This document shows, piece after piece, positions 36,441 to 45,318 of a stretch of DNA of 64,000 bases. The number at the start of each line of letters is the position of its first letter. Position 1 is the first letter of the stretch. Under the pieces are notes generated by a model. That model did not search any database. It had not been told where the DNA came from and saw nothing but the letters and a program-made list of their open reading frames with translations. The stretch lies in assembly GCF_048541585.1 (NCBI RefSeq), contig NZ_CP183303.1, positions 1,798,001-1,862,000 of the forward strand, written 5' to 3'. The position numbers and the translations under genes are program-made. The DNA is from Legionella_C sp048541585. GTDB taxonomy: Bacteria; Pseudomonadota; Gammaproteobacteria; Legionellales; Legionellaceae.

Positions 36441-37013
36441 GTGAAAACAACTCGACTGGAAGCGTTTAGTGATGGCGTGTTAGCGATTATCATTACCATT
36501 ATGGTGTTGGAAATTAAAATTCCACATGGCGATCGTTTTTTAGATCTTATACCTTTAGTACCAATTTTTCTAAGTTATCTTTTAAGCTTTATTTACATTG
36601 GTATTTATTGGAATAATCATCATCATTTATTTAGTGCGGCTCAAAGTGTTTCAGGTAACGTACTTTGGGCTAATTTAAATTTATTATTTTGGATTTCATT
36701 ATTACCCTTTGCTACCGGATGGATGGGAGAAAACCATTTTACGGCTACACCAACTGCTCTGTATGGCCTAGTACTTTTGCTTGCAGCTATTGCTTATTTT
36801 ATTCTTGTACATGCACTCATTAAGCATGAAGGCGAAAAATCTTTGGTAGGAAAAGCGATTGGCAAGGATTTTAAAGGCAAAATTTCAATTATTTTATATG
36901 CTCTTGCCATTCTTATTGCCTATGTTTTTACAGAGATTGCTCAATTAATTTATGTCATCGTCGCAATAATGTGGTTTATTCCTGACAAGCGAATTGAAGA
37001 TTTAATGAAATAA
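36441..37013 (+). CDS. TMEM175-family potassium channel-like protein (DUF1211)
   Basis: The first residues give R5-L-E-A-F-S-D-G, the RxxxFSD signature of TMEM175 channels. 190 residues with about five to six membrane segments; the NNHHHLF loop after the second helix is typical. Bacterial members form tetrameric K+ channels without a P-loop. The start is GTG at 36441 with AAAGGA eight bases upstream. Single gene between accessory genes, so its link to them is only by position. Confidence 0.82.
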   Translation: MKTTRLEAFSDGVLAIIITIMVLEIKIPHGDRFLDLIPLVPIFLSYLLSFIYIGIYWNNHHHLFSAAQSVSGNVLWANLNLLFWISLLPFATGWMGENHFTATPTALYGLVLLLAAIAYFILVHALIKHEGEKSLVGKAIGKDFKGKISIILYALAILIAYVFTEIAQLIYVIVAIMWFIPDKRIEDLMK

Positions 37014-37229
37014 GAATTTTTTGACTAAAAGTATCATAAAAATTTTGTTACTTTTGCTTCATGCTAGAGATTCAATCCAGATAAATCATCGCGTAACAAT
37101 CAGGCAAGTACCAAGAATTATAACTAAAAAACAATATTTTGTTGTACGCGTAAGATAGCCAAAGCAAATCAATGTAACCTCCAAAAAAATTAGAAGGTTA
37201 AATTTTTATTAGACTTCAAAAATCTATTT

Positions 37230-37922
37230 TTACATTGAAAAAATTTTTTCCTCTTTAGGTAAGTAATCTGTATCTATTTTGACCAGCTTTCTATCAAATA
37301 ATAATAGCTGATATTTTTTCTGTGACTTAGTCTCATTATTAATAAATAAATTATTTTCATTTTGTTTAATAAATTTTTGTACTTCTTTTTTATTAAGCTT
37401 AAACGAATTAGAAGAATATAAATAAGGATTAAGATAATTATTTTCCATTTTCTTGGATTGCTCAAATAATTGAAATAATTGCTCAAATCCCGGTAAATAT
37501 TTTTTCTTATCGCATTCATCTAATATTGCATTTAACAAAATGGGTGAAGAAAGGTGTGGCGGCTTCTCAGAGTTAAATGACTTATGAATACTTTGACCAT
37601 TGACAATCATTTTTACCTCAAAATCCCAATATTGCAGTAGATATCGATTGCGAAAAGAAATATTGATTTTTTTTTCATCTATAACTTTTAAAATCATTTG
37701 CGCAATACTTTGCTCATTACTTTGATGATATAAATTATAAAGACTCATTTTAAAAGCCGGATATACTATTGGATTATCTTTATTATCCCTGTCAATTGAT
37801 TTACCATCTTGTATTTTACAACTGCTTGATAAAACACCTCTGACTTGCTCTAACTTATCAGTATCACCTAAAAACTCAATTTCTAAATCAGTTATATTGC
37901 GAATAATAAATTTTAATGTCAT
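37230..37922 (-). CDS. Unknown 230-residue protein
   Basis: I do not recognise it. No signal peptide and no membrane segment are visible. The first half is beta-rich (TLKFIIRNITDLEIEFLGD; RYLLQYWDFEVKMIVNG), and the second half is lysine- and asparagine-rich. ATG 37922 has a weak GGAT site upstream. The base composition is extremely AT-rich, like the surrounding accessory genes. It could be an effector or a cytoplasmic protein. Confidence 0.5.
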   Translation of the reverse strand: MTLKFIIRNITDLEIEFLGDTDKLEQVRGVLSSSCKIQDGKSIDRDNKDNPIVYPAFKMSLYNLYHQSNEQSIAQMILKVIDEKKINISFRNRYLLQYWDFEVKMIVNGQSIHKSFNSEKPPHLSSPILLNAILDECDKKKYLPGFEQLFQLFEQSKKMENNYLNPYLYSSNSFKLNKKEVQKFIKQNENNLFINNETKSQKKYQLLLFDRKLVKIDTDYLPKEEKIFSM

Positions 37923-38044
37923 AAATTTTATCCATAAAAGGTGTATCTAGTTTTACTTTTACTATTTATATATCCTTAGTAGAGCTCTTTAGCAATACGT
38001 ATAAGCAATTTAAATTAAATGAAGTTACCGCTTAGCGCTTAATA

Positions 38045-38464
38045 TCAATTATTAATCTGTACACCACGATATAATCCCTTACAGTATTTGGTATACCAAA
38101 CACCTTGCGTTATGCCATATTCACTTTTTTTGAAAAGAAAATAATAAATAGTTTCTTGCCAAGTTTTATTGTTTTGTTTGCCGCTAGCTAAAAAGCTGCC
38201 ATGAATAAGATAAATATCCTTCACTTTATCAACGATAAACCGCGCTTGCGATAATTTTATTTTTTTATCAGTATAAATAGGATGTGTGAGTGCCTCTTTA
38301 ACTACATGAATGAATGTACCTGGATTATGGTTATTACAATATTGTTGACTTACTCCCTTTTTAATCGGTACTGGAGCATAATAGGCTCCTTTCCATACTA
38401 CAGAATTAGAGTTTGCTAATAATGAACTGCTATAACACAATAAAAATAAACCAAACTTCTTCAT
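38045..38464 (-). CDS. Small exported protein of unknown function
   Basis: The first 18 residues (MKKFGLFLLCYSSSLLAN) form a signal peptide with probable cleavage after LLAN or nearby. The mature part of about 120 residues is basic, with two cysteines (in QQYCNNHN and KYCKGL), so a single disulfide is likely in the periplasm. No domain is recognised. Single gene. Confidence 0.6.
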   Translation of the reverse strand: MKKFGLFLLCYSSSLLANSNSVVWKGAYYAPVPIKKGVSQQYCNNHNPGTFIHVVKEALTHPIYTDKKIKLSQARFIVDKVKDIYLIHGSFLASGKQNNKTWQETIYYFLFKKSEYGITQGVWYTKYCKGLYRGVQINN

Positions 38465-38725
38465 ATAAATCTCATATAAACATGTATCGTAACTAAAAAT
38501 AATTAAAGTAAGTCTTTAGGAGTCTATTTCTCATAAGAGGTAATTACCTAGTTTATTATATAAACAGATTAAAAAATAGTTTGGATAGAATTCTAAGCTA
38601 TAAATAAATATTTCAAAAATATAAAACACCCTAGAATTTCAAAACTTGCTTTAAGTGATTAATAGGTATGTAATTCCATTATATAGTTAAGTACTTTACA
38701 TACTTTAAGTCAGTTAAGGGCGCTT

Positions 38726-39034
38726 ATGCAGCTTATAGAATTATTCTTACCAATTTATGATAATAAAAATAAAAAATTTCCTAATGAACTATTTAAGCAA
38801 ACCTATGACGAATTAATTGATAAGTTTGGTGGCTTAACTGCTTATACGAGGGCCCCTATGCAAGGATTTTGGCAAAAAGAAAATGACCAAATTGTACAGG
38901 ATGAATTAATTATTTATGAAATTATGGATAAGCATTTTTCTTCTAATTGGTGGCGTAATTATCGTGCTTGTTTAGAAAAACGATTTCAGCAGGAAAAGTT
39001 GATTATTCGTACCTATCCAATTGAATTATTATAA
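38726..39034 (+). CDS. Conserved hypothetical protein, 102 residues
   Basis: The sequence pattern LIELFLPIYDN, PNELFKQTYDELIDKFGGLTAYTRAP, GFWQKENDQIVQDELIIYEIM and FQQEKLIIRTYPIE resembles a widespread short bacterial protein without an assigned function. It looks soluble, with an alpha/beta ferredoxin-like pattern. There is no signal peptide. Single gene in an AT-rich neighbourhood. No function is proposed. Confidence 0.6.
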   Translation: MQLIELFLPIYDNKNKKFPNELFKQTYDELIDKFGGLTAYTRAPMQGFWQKENDQIVQDELIIYEIMDKHFSSNWWRNYRACLEKRFQQEKLIIRTYPIELL

Positions 39035-39124
39035 ATAGAATATAAATAACATTAGGTAATGCTGAAAAAGTCTATAATTACCTAGATTTAAGAATAATTA
39101 AAATTTATTTTCCGTAAAGAACAA

Positions 39125-39952
39125 TTATCTATCAGGCACACTTTTCGGCGCTAAGTCTTCTTCCTCTTCAGTAGAATTATCTGCATCATCAGCTACGTCA
39201 TCAGTACTAGTCTTAATGCTTTTTATTAAATGTTCTTCGTCAGAAGAAATATCAGTATCGTCAGGCATAGTTTGTCCTGTTAATGCTTCCTCTTGGATAG
39301 GATCATCACTATCATAAGTTATTAATTTTTGTGATAATTCTTCTAGTCTCCGTTTCTTTTTAAAAAAATCACCTTCAAAAGTTTGATGTAAATTACTTAA
39401 AGTCAGAACTTGACGAGGAAATCCTGCAGAAAAAATAGTGACTTTGTGAGTTGTATGATCAAAGATAATGTCTTTAGATTTCAAACTATCATCTAACTCA
39501 AGCTCTTGATAATTATCGCAATAGCTAGCAACAATTTTTACTTCTAGAGATAATAAATATTTTTTTATTTCATTGAAAAAACTTTTATCACCACCAACTA
39601 TAATTGCTTCATAACATGTTATTGATAGCCCCTTGCTCGCTAAAAACTCCAATATTTCTTTAAAATCATCTTTAAATAAATTTCTTTCTATCGAATTTAT
39701 TGAATAATTCACACTATTAAAATGTCCAAAAAAATAATTTGGATTAGATTTTGAATAGAGAATAAAAACACAACAAGTACATATCTCTGTAGTTTCTGCA
39801 CTAATACCTTTTAAAATCTTGTATTCTGGGTAACCAACTGTTTGTATCTCTTTAAAATTTTCTAGCATTAGTTGATGCTTCTCAGACGCTTGCGCCTTTA
39901 ACTTCTTCATTTGCAGCCTTGGGCTAAAAGGAAGCTGAATTTTACTTTCCAT
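39125..39952 (-). CDS. Putative CheD-like deamidase effector with acidic C-terminus
   Basis: 275 residues, no signal peptide. Residues 54-80 read TTEICTCCVFILYSKSNPNY then FFGHFNS. The Thr (54/55), Cys (60/61) and His77 spacing matches the catalytic Thr-Cys-His of CheD glutamine deamidases (6 and about 17 residues apart), and a later GG (120-121) fits the VGG segment of that fold. The last 60 residues are strongly acidic and end with STEEEEDLAPKSVPDR, an E-block of the type that promotes Dot/Icm export. Chemotaxis genes are absent nearby, so a host target is more likely than a chemoreceptor. The deamidase idea is inference from spacing only. Confidence 0.4.
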   Translation of the reverse strand: MESKIQLPFSPRLQMKKLKAQASEKHQLMLENFKEIQTVGYPEYKILKGISAETTEICTCCVFILYSKSNPNYFFGHFNSVNYSINSIERNLFKDDFKEILEFLASKGLSITCYEAIIVGGDKSFFNEIKKYLLSLEVKIVASYCDNYQELELDDSLKSKDIIFDHTTHKVTIFSAGFPRQVLTLSNLHQTFEGDFFKKKRRLEELSQKLITYDSDDPIQEEALTGQTMPDDTDISSDEEHLIKSIKTSTDDVADDADNSTEEEEDLAPKSVPDR

Positions 39953-40694
39953 TATTTTGCCATTTCATCAGGTTATATTGTTCTTATTTTAGAATATAAA
40001 AATTAAGGTTCTATTAAATAGGATGTTACTAATAAAATTATGCTTTGTACTTAGCAAAAAATTGCAAATTGTTGAAAACTATCTTTCCCTAAGCCAAATT
40101 GTCATAGCTTATTCACATTTTCTAATGATTTAACGAACGCGCTTAATCTTGCGGGAATAAGTCACTGTAATTGTGAAGGTAAAAAAATATTTCTTTGCTC
40201 GATACAAAAACTCTAAGTTGGAAATACCTATTTTGAGTTGATATTTGTATAGTAATTTACTTGCTTATATTGGTAATGTGCTAAAATTAATGTTGACTTC
40301 CTAGGCACTTTATACAAAGTAAGTTTTAATCTATTTAGGCCTGAATTACAGAAGCAATTAGCCCTTTTCCCTAAATACTACACAGAGTTATCCACAGAAA
40401 TTGTGAGTAAATAGTCATTATTGCAGATAGCATTAATTAATTATTAATTTAATGCTTGTATCTTTGACAAAAGTCCATACACCCCTTCACTGTTCTATAA
40501 TTAACAATTTATATCTTATGAAATTAAATAATGGCTCTTATTACACATGTGAAAAGTATGTCGGCTACTAATTTTTAGTTAAATAATGCTAATTTTTTTT
40601 AGTACAGGCGCTGTAAATCACTATAAAAATTTTACGGCGTAATAATAATTAAATTTTTAATAACTTTTTGATTTTATTAGAGAAGGATAGCTAA
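39953..40694. other. 742-base intergenic region upstream of treZ
   Basis: No open frame of note and no strong repeat. One DnaA-type box TTATCCACA lies at 40388-40396. TTGACA at 40464-40469 and TATAAT at 40496-40501 are both consensus but 26 bases apart, too far for a normal promoter pair. A long AT-rich leader precedes treZ, with AGAAGGATAG as ribosome site at 40681-40690. Confidence 0.6.
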
Positions 40695-42578
40695 ATGAAG
40701 TTAGAGGCGTTTTTAAGCCAGCGACGCCTACCCATTGGCGCTGAAGTTGTTAATAATGGGGTACATTTCCGCGTGTGGGCCCCTAAAAGGAAAAAAATAA
40801 AACTCATTTTAAACCATGACCAAAGCGCTTCGCTAGTTTTACAAGCAGAAGGCAATGGCTATTTTTCTACTTTTGTTCCTAATGCTAAAGCTGGTGATCA
40901 GTATAGCTTTCAATTAGATAATAACAAAATACTCTACCCCGATCCTGCCTCCCGTTATCAACCGCAAGGACCTCATCAATCTTCTGAGGTCATTGATAAT
41001 AAATCCTTCCAGTGGAGCGATCATAACTGGAAAGGCATCCAGAAAGAAGAAGCTATTATTTATGAAATGCATATAGGCACATTTACGCAGGAAGGAAATT
41101 GGCGAAGTGCTGCTAAGCAGTTAGATTATTTAGCTGAATTAGGCATTACAGTTATTGAGATGATGCCCCTTGCCGAATTTGCTGGCGAGTTTGGTTGGGG
41201 CTATGATGGCGTAGATTTATTTGCCCCTATGCATGTTTATGGTAGACCAGAAGACTTATGTCATTTTATCAATCGTGCACATGAATTAAATATTGCTGTT
41301 ATTTTAGATGTTGTTTACAACCACTTAGGACCAGATGGTAACTACTTAAAGTTATTTTCAGATAATTACTTTTCTAAAAAGCATACTACCGATTGGGGAG
41401 ATGCTATTAATTTTGACGATAATGCGGCTGAAGTGAGAGAATATTTTTTAGCCAATGCAAAATACTGGATAGATGAATATCATTTTGATGGTTTAAGAAT
41501 AGATGCTTCACAAAATATTTATGATGATTCTAAACCACATATCTTGCAAGAAATAAGTGAAACTATTCGCCGTCAAGCGCCACACCGCATTATTTATCTT
41601 ATTGCTGAAAATGAACCACAAGATACTAACTATTTAAAACCTATTAATGAAGATGGGTTTGGATTTGACGCACTTTGGAATGATGACTTTCATCACTCCG
41701 CGCAAGTACTGATGACTGGTAAACGCGAAGCTTATTACACTGACTATAAGGGCTGCCCTCAGGAATTTGTTTCTGTCAGCAAATATGGCTTTTTATATCA
41801 GGGACAATGGTATAAATGGCAGAAAAAACCGCGTGGAAAAAATACATTCGGTTTAGCGCCAACGTGTTTTATTAATTTTCTAGAAAATCATGATCAAATT
41901 GCAAATTCTGTTTACGGCGAGCGAATCCACACGAGAGCCAACCCAGGTATGTTACGTGCCATGACTGCTTTCTTATTTCTAGCTCCCCAAACTCCTTTAC
42001 TATTTCAAGGGCAAGAATTTGCAACTTCAAGTCCTTTTAATTATTTTGCTGATCATAAGCCTGAAATAGCAAAACAAGTTTATTTAGGACGCCTTGAATT
42101 TTTTAAGCAATTTCCTAGTGTACGTACTCCTAAAGTACGAGCAGCCCTACCTAATCCAATTGAGAAAGAAACCTTTATTAAAAGTAAACTAAATTTAGCA
42201 GAGAGAAACCAGGAAATAAATCATACATGGTACCTGTTACATAAAGATTTAATTGCTTTAAGAAAAAAAGATTTAGTCTTTAAGGGCCGTACACCTAAAC
42301 TTATAGAGGGGGCAGTTTTATCACATCAAGCTTTTCTTATTCGCTTTTTTAGTGAATATGGTGAACGATTAATGCTAATAAATTTAGGCTCGGATTTAGA
42401 TCTAGATCCCGCACCAGAACCTTTATTAGCGCCTTACCCTAATCAGGTTTGGGAGCTATATTGGTCGAGTGAAGATCCTAAATACGGTGGGCGAGGAACT
42501 ATTCCACCGACTAATAAAGGTAATTGGTATATACCTAGTTATTGCGCCCTCGTTTTACATCTCAAAGAGTTAACATGA
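40695..42578 (+). CDS. treZ: Malto-oligosyltrehalose trehalohydrolase
   Basis: GH13 subfamily 10 enzyme that cuts trehalose from the end of maltooligosyl-trehalose. 627 residues: an N-terminal beta-sandwich (to about 105), the barrel with YEMHIGTFT, GYDGVDLFAP, DVVYNHLGPDGN, the nucleophile region DGLRIDASQNI, acid/base IAENEP and NHDQIAN, then a C-terminal beta domain. The partner synthase treY is not in the window. The stop overlaps the start of the debranching gene (ATGA), so they are coupled. A plain branching or isoamylase enzyme is less likely given the DGLRIDA and GYDGV blocks. Confidence 0.9.
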   Translation: MKLEAFLSQRRLPIGAEVVNNGVHFRVWAPKRKKIKLILNHDQSASLVLQAEGNGYFSTFVPNAKAGDQYSFQLDNNKILYPDPASRYQPQGPHQSSEVIDNKSFQWSDHNWKGIQKEEAIIYEMHIGTFTQEGNWRSAAKQLDYLAELGITVIEMMPLAEFAGEFGWGYDGVDLFAPMHVYGRPEDLCHFINRAHELNIAVILDVVYNHLGPDGNYLKLFSDNYFSKKHTTDWGDAINFDDNAAEVREYFLANAKYWIDEYHFDGLRIDASQNIYDDSKPHILQEISETIRRQAPHRIIYLIAENEPQDTNYLKPINEDGFGFDALWNDDFHHSAQVLMTGKREAYYTDYKGCPQEFVSVSKYGFLYQGQWYKWQKKPRGKNTFGLAPTCFINFLENHDQIANSVYGERIHTRANPGMLRAMTAFLFLAPQTPLLFQGQEFATSSPFNYFADHKPEIAKQVYLGRLEFFKQFPSVRTPKVRAALPNPIEKETFIKSKLNLAERNQEINHTWYLLHKDLIALRKKDLVFKGRTPKLIEGAVLSHQAFLIRFFSEYGERLMLINLGSDLDLDPAPEPLLAPYPNQVWELYWSSEDPKYGGRGTIPPTNKGNWYIPSYCALVLHLKELT

Positions 42579-44641
42579 AGCGAATTATTAGACATCATCA
42601 TATTGCTAAGTACAAAGAAAAAGATAGCACCATAGGTAATGCTGCCGCCAATTTATTACGTGGTGAATGGTTAATCACCAATGGCTTAGGTGGATACGCT
42701 TCTAACTCGGTAGCTGGCATAACTACGCGTAAATACCATGGCTATTTAGTAGCAGCTCTACCACCCCCCTATGGCCGTACAATCATGCTTAATCATCTTC
42801 ATGAAGAAGTTATTACAGACCAACAAGAAACATTTTTAATTAGTTGTCATGAGCAAAGTGACGGTAATATTTCTTTAGCTGGCATGAAATACTTACAAGA
42901 ATTTTATTTAGATTATGGTTTACCTGTTTGGCGCTACAATATTGATGGCCTTATTATTGAAAAAAGAATTATTCTTATTCATCGACAAAATACAGTGCAA
43001 ATTACCTATAAGCTTATTAAAGGTGCCGATAAAGTTTTTTTAAACATTCAGCCTTCTTTTAATTTTCGATCACATGATGCGCCTCTAAGCCAACATAATC
43101 AAAACCCCTATCAGATTTTAGCTACTGAAAATCGTTACGAAGTTACGCTTGATAATTACCCACCTATAAGGCTTTTTTTACATGGTCAAAATATTAAATT
43201 TATTCTACAAGGAAATACTATCCCGGATACCTATTATAGGATGGAGAAAAATCGTGGATATGAAGCTTTAGGAAAACTTTGGACACCTGGCTATTTTCAT
43301 TTAGATTTATCGCAAAGTAGCTGTGCTACCTTTGTTGCTTCAACAGAAAATTGGGAAATCATTTCTGCACTTAAACCTGAAGCTGCTCAAAATGCTGAAT
43401 ACCAACGTCGCCAATATCTCCTTTCTATAGCGTCTCCTGCGGCAAAAAAAGGTATGGGAGCAGAACTTGTACTTGCCGCTGATAAATTTATTATTACACC
43501 ACAAAGCCGTATAGAAGATGCTATTTTAGCCCAAGCAGAAGGTAATGAGGTATATACTATTATTGCGGGATATCATTGGTTTACCGACTGGGGGCGCGAT
43601 ACCATGATTTCCCTAGAGGGGTTAACACTTTGCACTGGTCGCTATAAAGAAGCATTATGGATTTTAAAAACGTTTACTCATTATGTAAAAGATGGCCTCA
43701 TACCTAATATGTTCCCCGAGAGAGAGCATGAAGGGTTGTATCATACTGCTGATGCAACATTATGGTTTTTCCATGCCCTTGATCGATACTTAGCTATTAC
43801 TAATAATTATTCGGAGTTACCTTATTTTTTACCTACTTTAAAGTGTATTGTTCAATTTTATGAGCAAGGAACACGTTTTAATATTGGTATGGATCCTAAT
43901 GATGGGCTCATTAAGCAAGGTCAAGAAGGTTTTCAATTAACCTGGATGGATGCTAAAGTTGGAGATTGGGTAGTAACCCCCAGGCGAGGAAAAACAGTTG
44001 AAATTAATGCCTTATGGTTTAATGCTTTAAAGTTAATGGCAGAATGGACTAAAGCAGACGATAAAGAAGTCAAGGAGTATTACAATAGATTGGCGTTAAA
44101 AGTTTATCATTCTTTTAATGAAAAGTTCTGGCTTGCTGACCAACATTATCTTTACGATGTTATAGAAGGTGAAAAAGGTAACGATGCAGCATTAAGACCT
44201 AATCAACTTTTTGCAATATCTTTAAAATATCCTGTTTTAGAAAAAAAACGCTGGAATGAAGTAATCGATATTTGTGAAAGAGAATTATTAACACCTTTTG
44301 GATTACGCTCACTAGCACCTAACCATCCGGATTATAAACCTCGTTATGATGGTGATTTAAGAGCACGTGATGCTGCTTATCACCAGGGAACCGTTTGGGC
44401 ATGGCTAATCGGACCCTTTATTGATGCTTGGCTTAAAGCCTATCCCAATCAAAAAACGAAAGCGCGCCAATTTTTAGCAGGCTTTGAACATCATTTAGAA
44501 GACTCTGGCGTAGGCTCGATTAGTGAAGTGTTTGATGCGCTAGAGCCCTATACGCCACGAGGCTGTGTAGCACAGGCTTGGAGCGTGGCAGAAGTCTTAA
44601 GGGCTTGGATAAAAACAGCCCCTCTTACCAAGATAAAATAA
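42575..44641 (+). CDS. Glycogen debranching enzyme / amylo-alpha-1,6-glucosidase (GH133 type)
   Basis: Removes alpha-1,6 branches in glycogen-like glucans. The N-terminal GDE_N domain begins WLITNGLGGYASNSVAGITTR, which is typical of the archaeal/bacterial type. The C-terminal (alpha/alpha)6 barrel has GYHWFTDWGRDTMISL, LTWMDAKVGDWVVTPRRGK and ARDAAYHQGTVWAWLIGPF, with the acidic residues expected at the active site. ATG 42575 (MKRIIRHHH) is chosen over 42542, since it makes the ATGA overlap with treZ. 688 residues. It would supply linear chains for TreY/TreZ. Confidence 0.87.
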   Translation: MKRIIRHHHIAKYKEKDSTIGNAAANLLRGEWLITNGLGGYASNSVAGITTRKYHGYLVAALPPPYGRTIMLNHLHEEVITDQQETFLISCHEQSDGNISLAGMKYLQEFYLDYGLPVWRYNIDGLIIEKRIILIHRQNTVQITYKLIKGADKVFLNIQPSFNFRSHDAPLSQHNQNPYQILATENRYEVTLDNYPPIRLFLHGQNIKFILQGNTIPDTYYRMEKNRGYEALGKLWTPGYFHLDLSQSSCATFVASTENWEIISALKPEAAQNAEYQRRQYLLSIASPAAKKGMGAELVLAADKFIITPQSRIEDAILAQAEGNEVYTIIAGYHWFTDWGRDTMISLEGLTLCTGRYKEALWILKTFTHYVKDGLIPNMFPEREHEGLYHTADATLWFFHALDRYLAITNNYSELPYFLPTLKCIVQFYEQGTRFNIGMDPNDGLIKQGQEGFQLTWMDAKVGDWVVTPRRGKTVEINALWFNALKLMAEWTKADDKEVKEYYNRLALKVYHSFNEKFWLADQHYLYDVIEGEKGNDAALRPNQLFAISLKYPVLEKKRWNEVIDICERELLTPFGLRSLAPNHPDYKPRYDGDLRARDAAYHQGTVWAWLIGPFIDAWLKAYPNQKTKARQFLAGFEHHLEDSGVGSISEVFDALEPYTPRGCVAQAWSVAEVLRAWIKTAPLTKIK

Positions 44642-44655
44642 AATAGCAGTATCTA

Positions 44656-45186
44656 CTAAGCTCTATAGCTCAATACTAGCTGCTTAGCCTTCAGTAACCA
44701 AGTGACAAAAATTTGGTTATTTTTATAAGAGCTAAGTTTAATATTTAAACTTTGAATACGATAAGGTGCATGATTATCATCAGCAGTCAGTTTAATAAGT
44801 AGAACAGAAAAATCTATATTCAAACCTAATTCAGGAACATAAATTTGTTGGTTAATACGCCAGCAAAAATTGTTTCCACAGTAACCGGTATAAACTATTT
44901 TAGGAGCTGTTAATGGCTTAGGATGTAAGGTAATCTTTTTTTCTTTAATTTCGTTAATTTTGTCTTGAAAAAAACTACGCATCATAAACCAGGCAGCTGG
45001 ATAATAATTTTTACTAACTTCGTTAACATCAGCAGTACTATCATCATAACTTGCCGATAAAGTAGTTAGTAATACCTGCTGCGTCCAACTTGCAACATCT
45101 TGCTCTTTTCTATCCTCAGCACGTACAAATAAGGAGATTAAAAAAGAACAAAGTATAATAAGCCACAACAAATAACCTTTTTTCAT
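44656..45186 (-). CDS. IcmL/DotI-like exported protein
   Basis: 176 residues: a signal peptide or anchor (LLWLIILCSFLISLFVRA, about 5-23), then a single domain with VASWTQQVLLTTLSASYDD, NYYPAAWFMMRSFFQDKI and WRINQQIYVPELGLNIDFSVLLIKL, which follows the IcmL/DotI periplasmic-domain pattern of Legionella Dot/Icm secretion. It lacks the long N-terminal cytoplasmic part of true IcmL, so it is one of the IcmL-like paralogues, not the core component. No other dot/icm gene is nearby. Convergent with the debranching gene, 14 bases apart. Assignment rests on the weak pattern. Confidence 0.55.
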   Translation of the reverse strand: MKKGYLLWLIILCSFLISLFVRAEDRKEQDVASWTQQVLLTTLSASYDDSTADVNEVSKNYYPAAWFMMRSFFQDKINEIKEKKITLHPKPLTAPKIVYTGYCGNNFCWRINQQIYVPELGLNIDFSVLLIKLTADDNHAPYRIQSLNIKLSSYKNNQIFVTWLLKAKQLVLSYRA

Positions 45187-45318
45187 CTTGAAGTCCTTTC
45201 CTCAATGAAAACTAATTTAAGTTGCATTATTTGAAGACTTTACCTAACTATTATAAACTTGGCACAAAAATAGATGATGTGCAAATTAATGATTTCTCTT
45301 TAATATTTAATAAATAAC

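Noticed and set aside
37274..37519. 81-codon frame inside the 230-residue unknown gene
   Set aside because: Same strand, different frame, lysine/isoleucine-rich low complexity; a shadow of AT-rich DNA.
40388..40396. Perfect DnaA box TTATCCACA
   Set aside because: A single box without a cluster, AT-rich unwinding element or origin genes nearby; chance match is likely.
40464..40501. Consensus TTGACA and TATAAT upstream of treZ
   Set aside because: The spacer is 26 bases, too long for a sigma-70 promoter.
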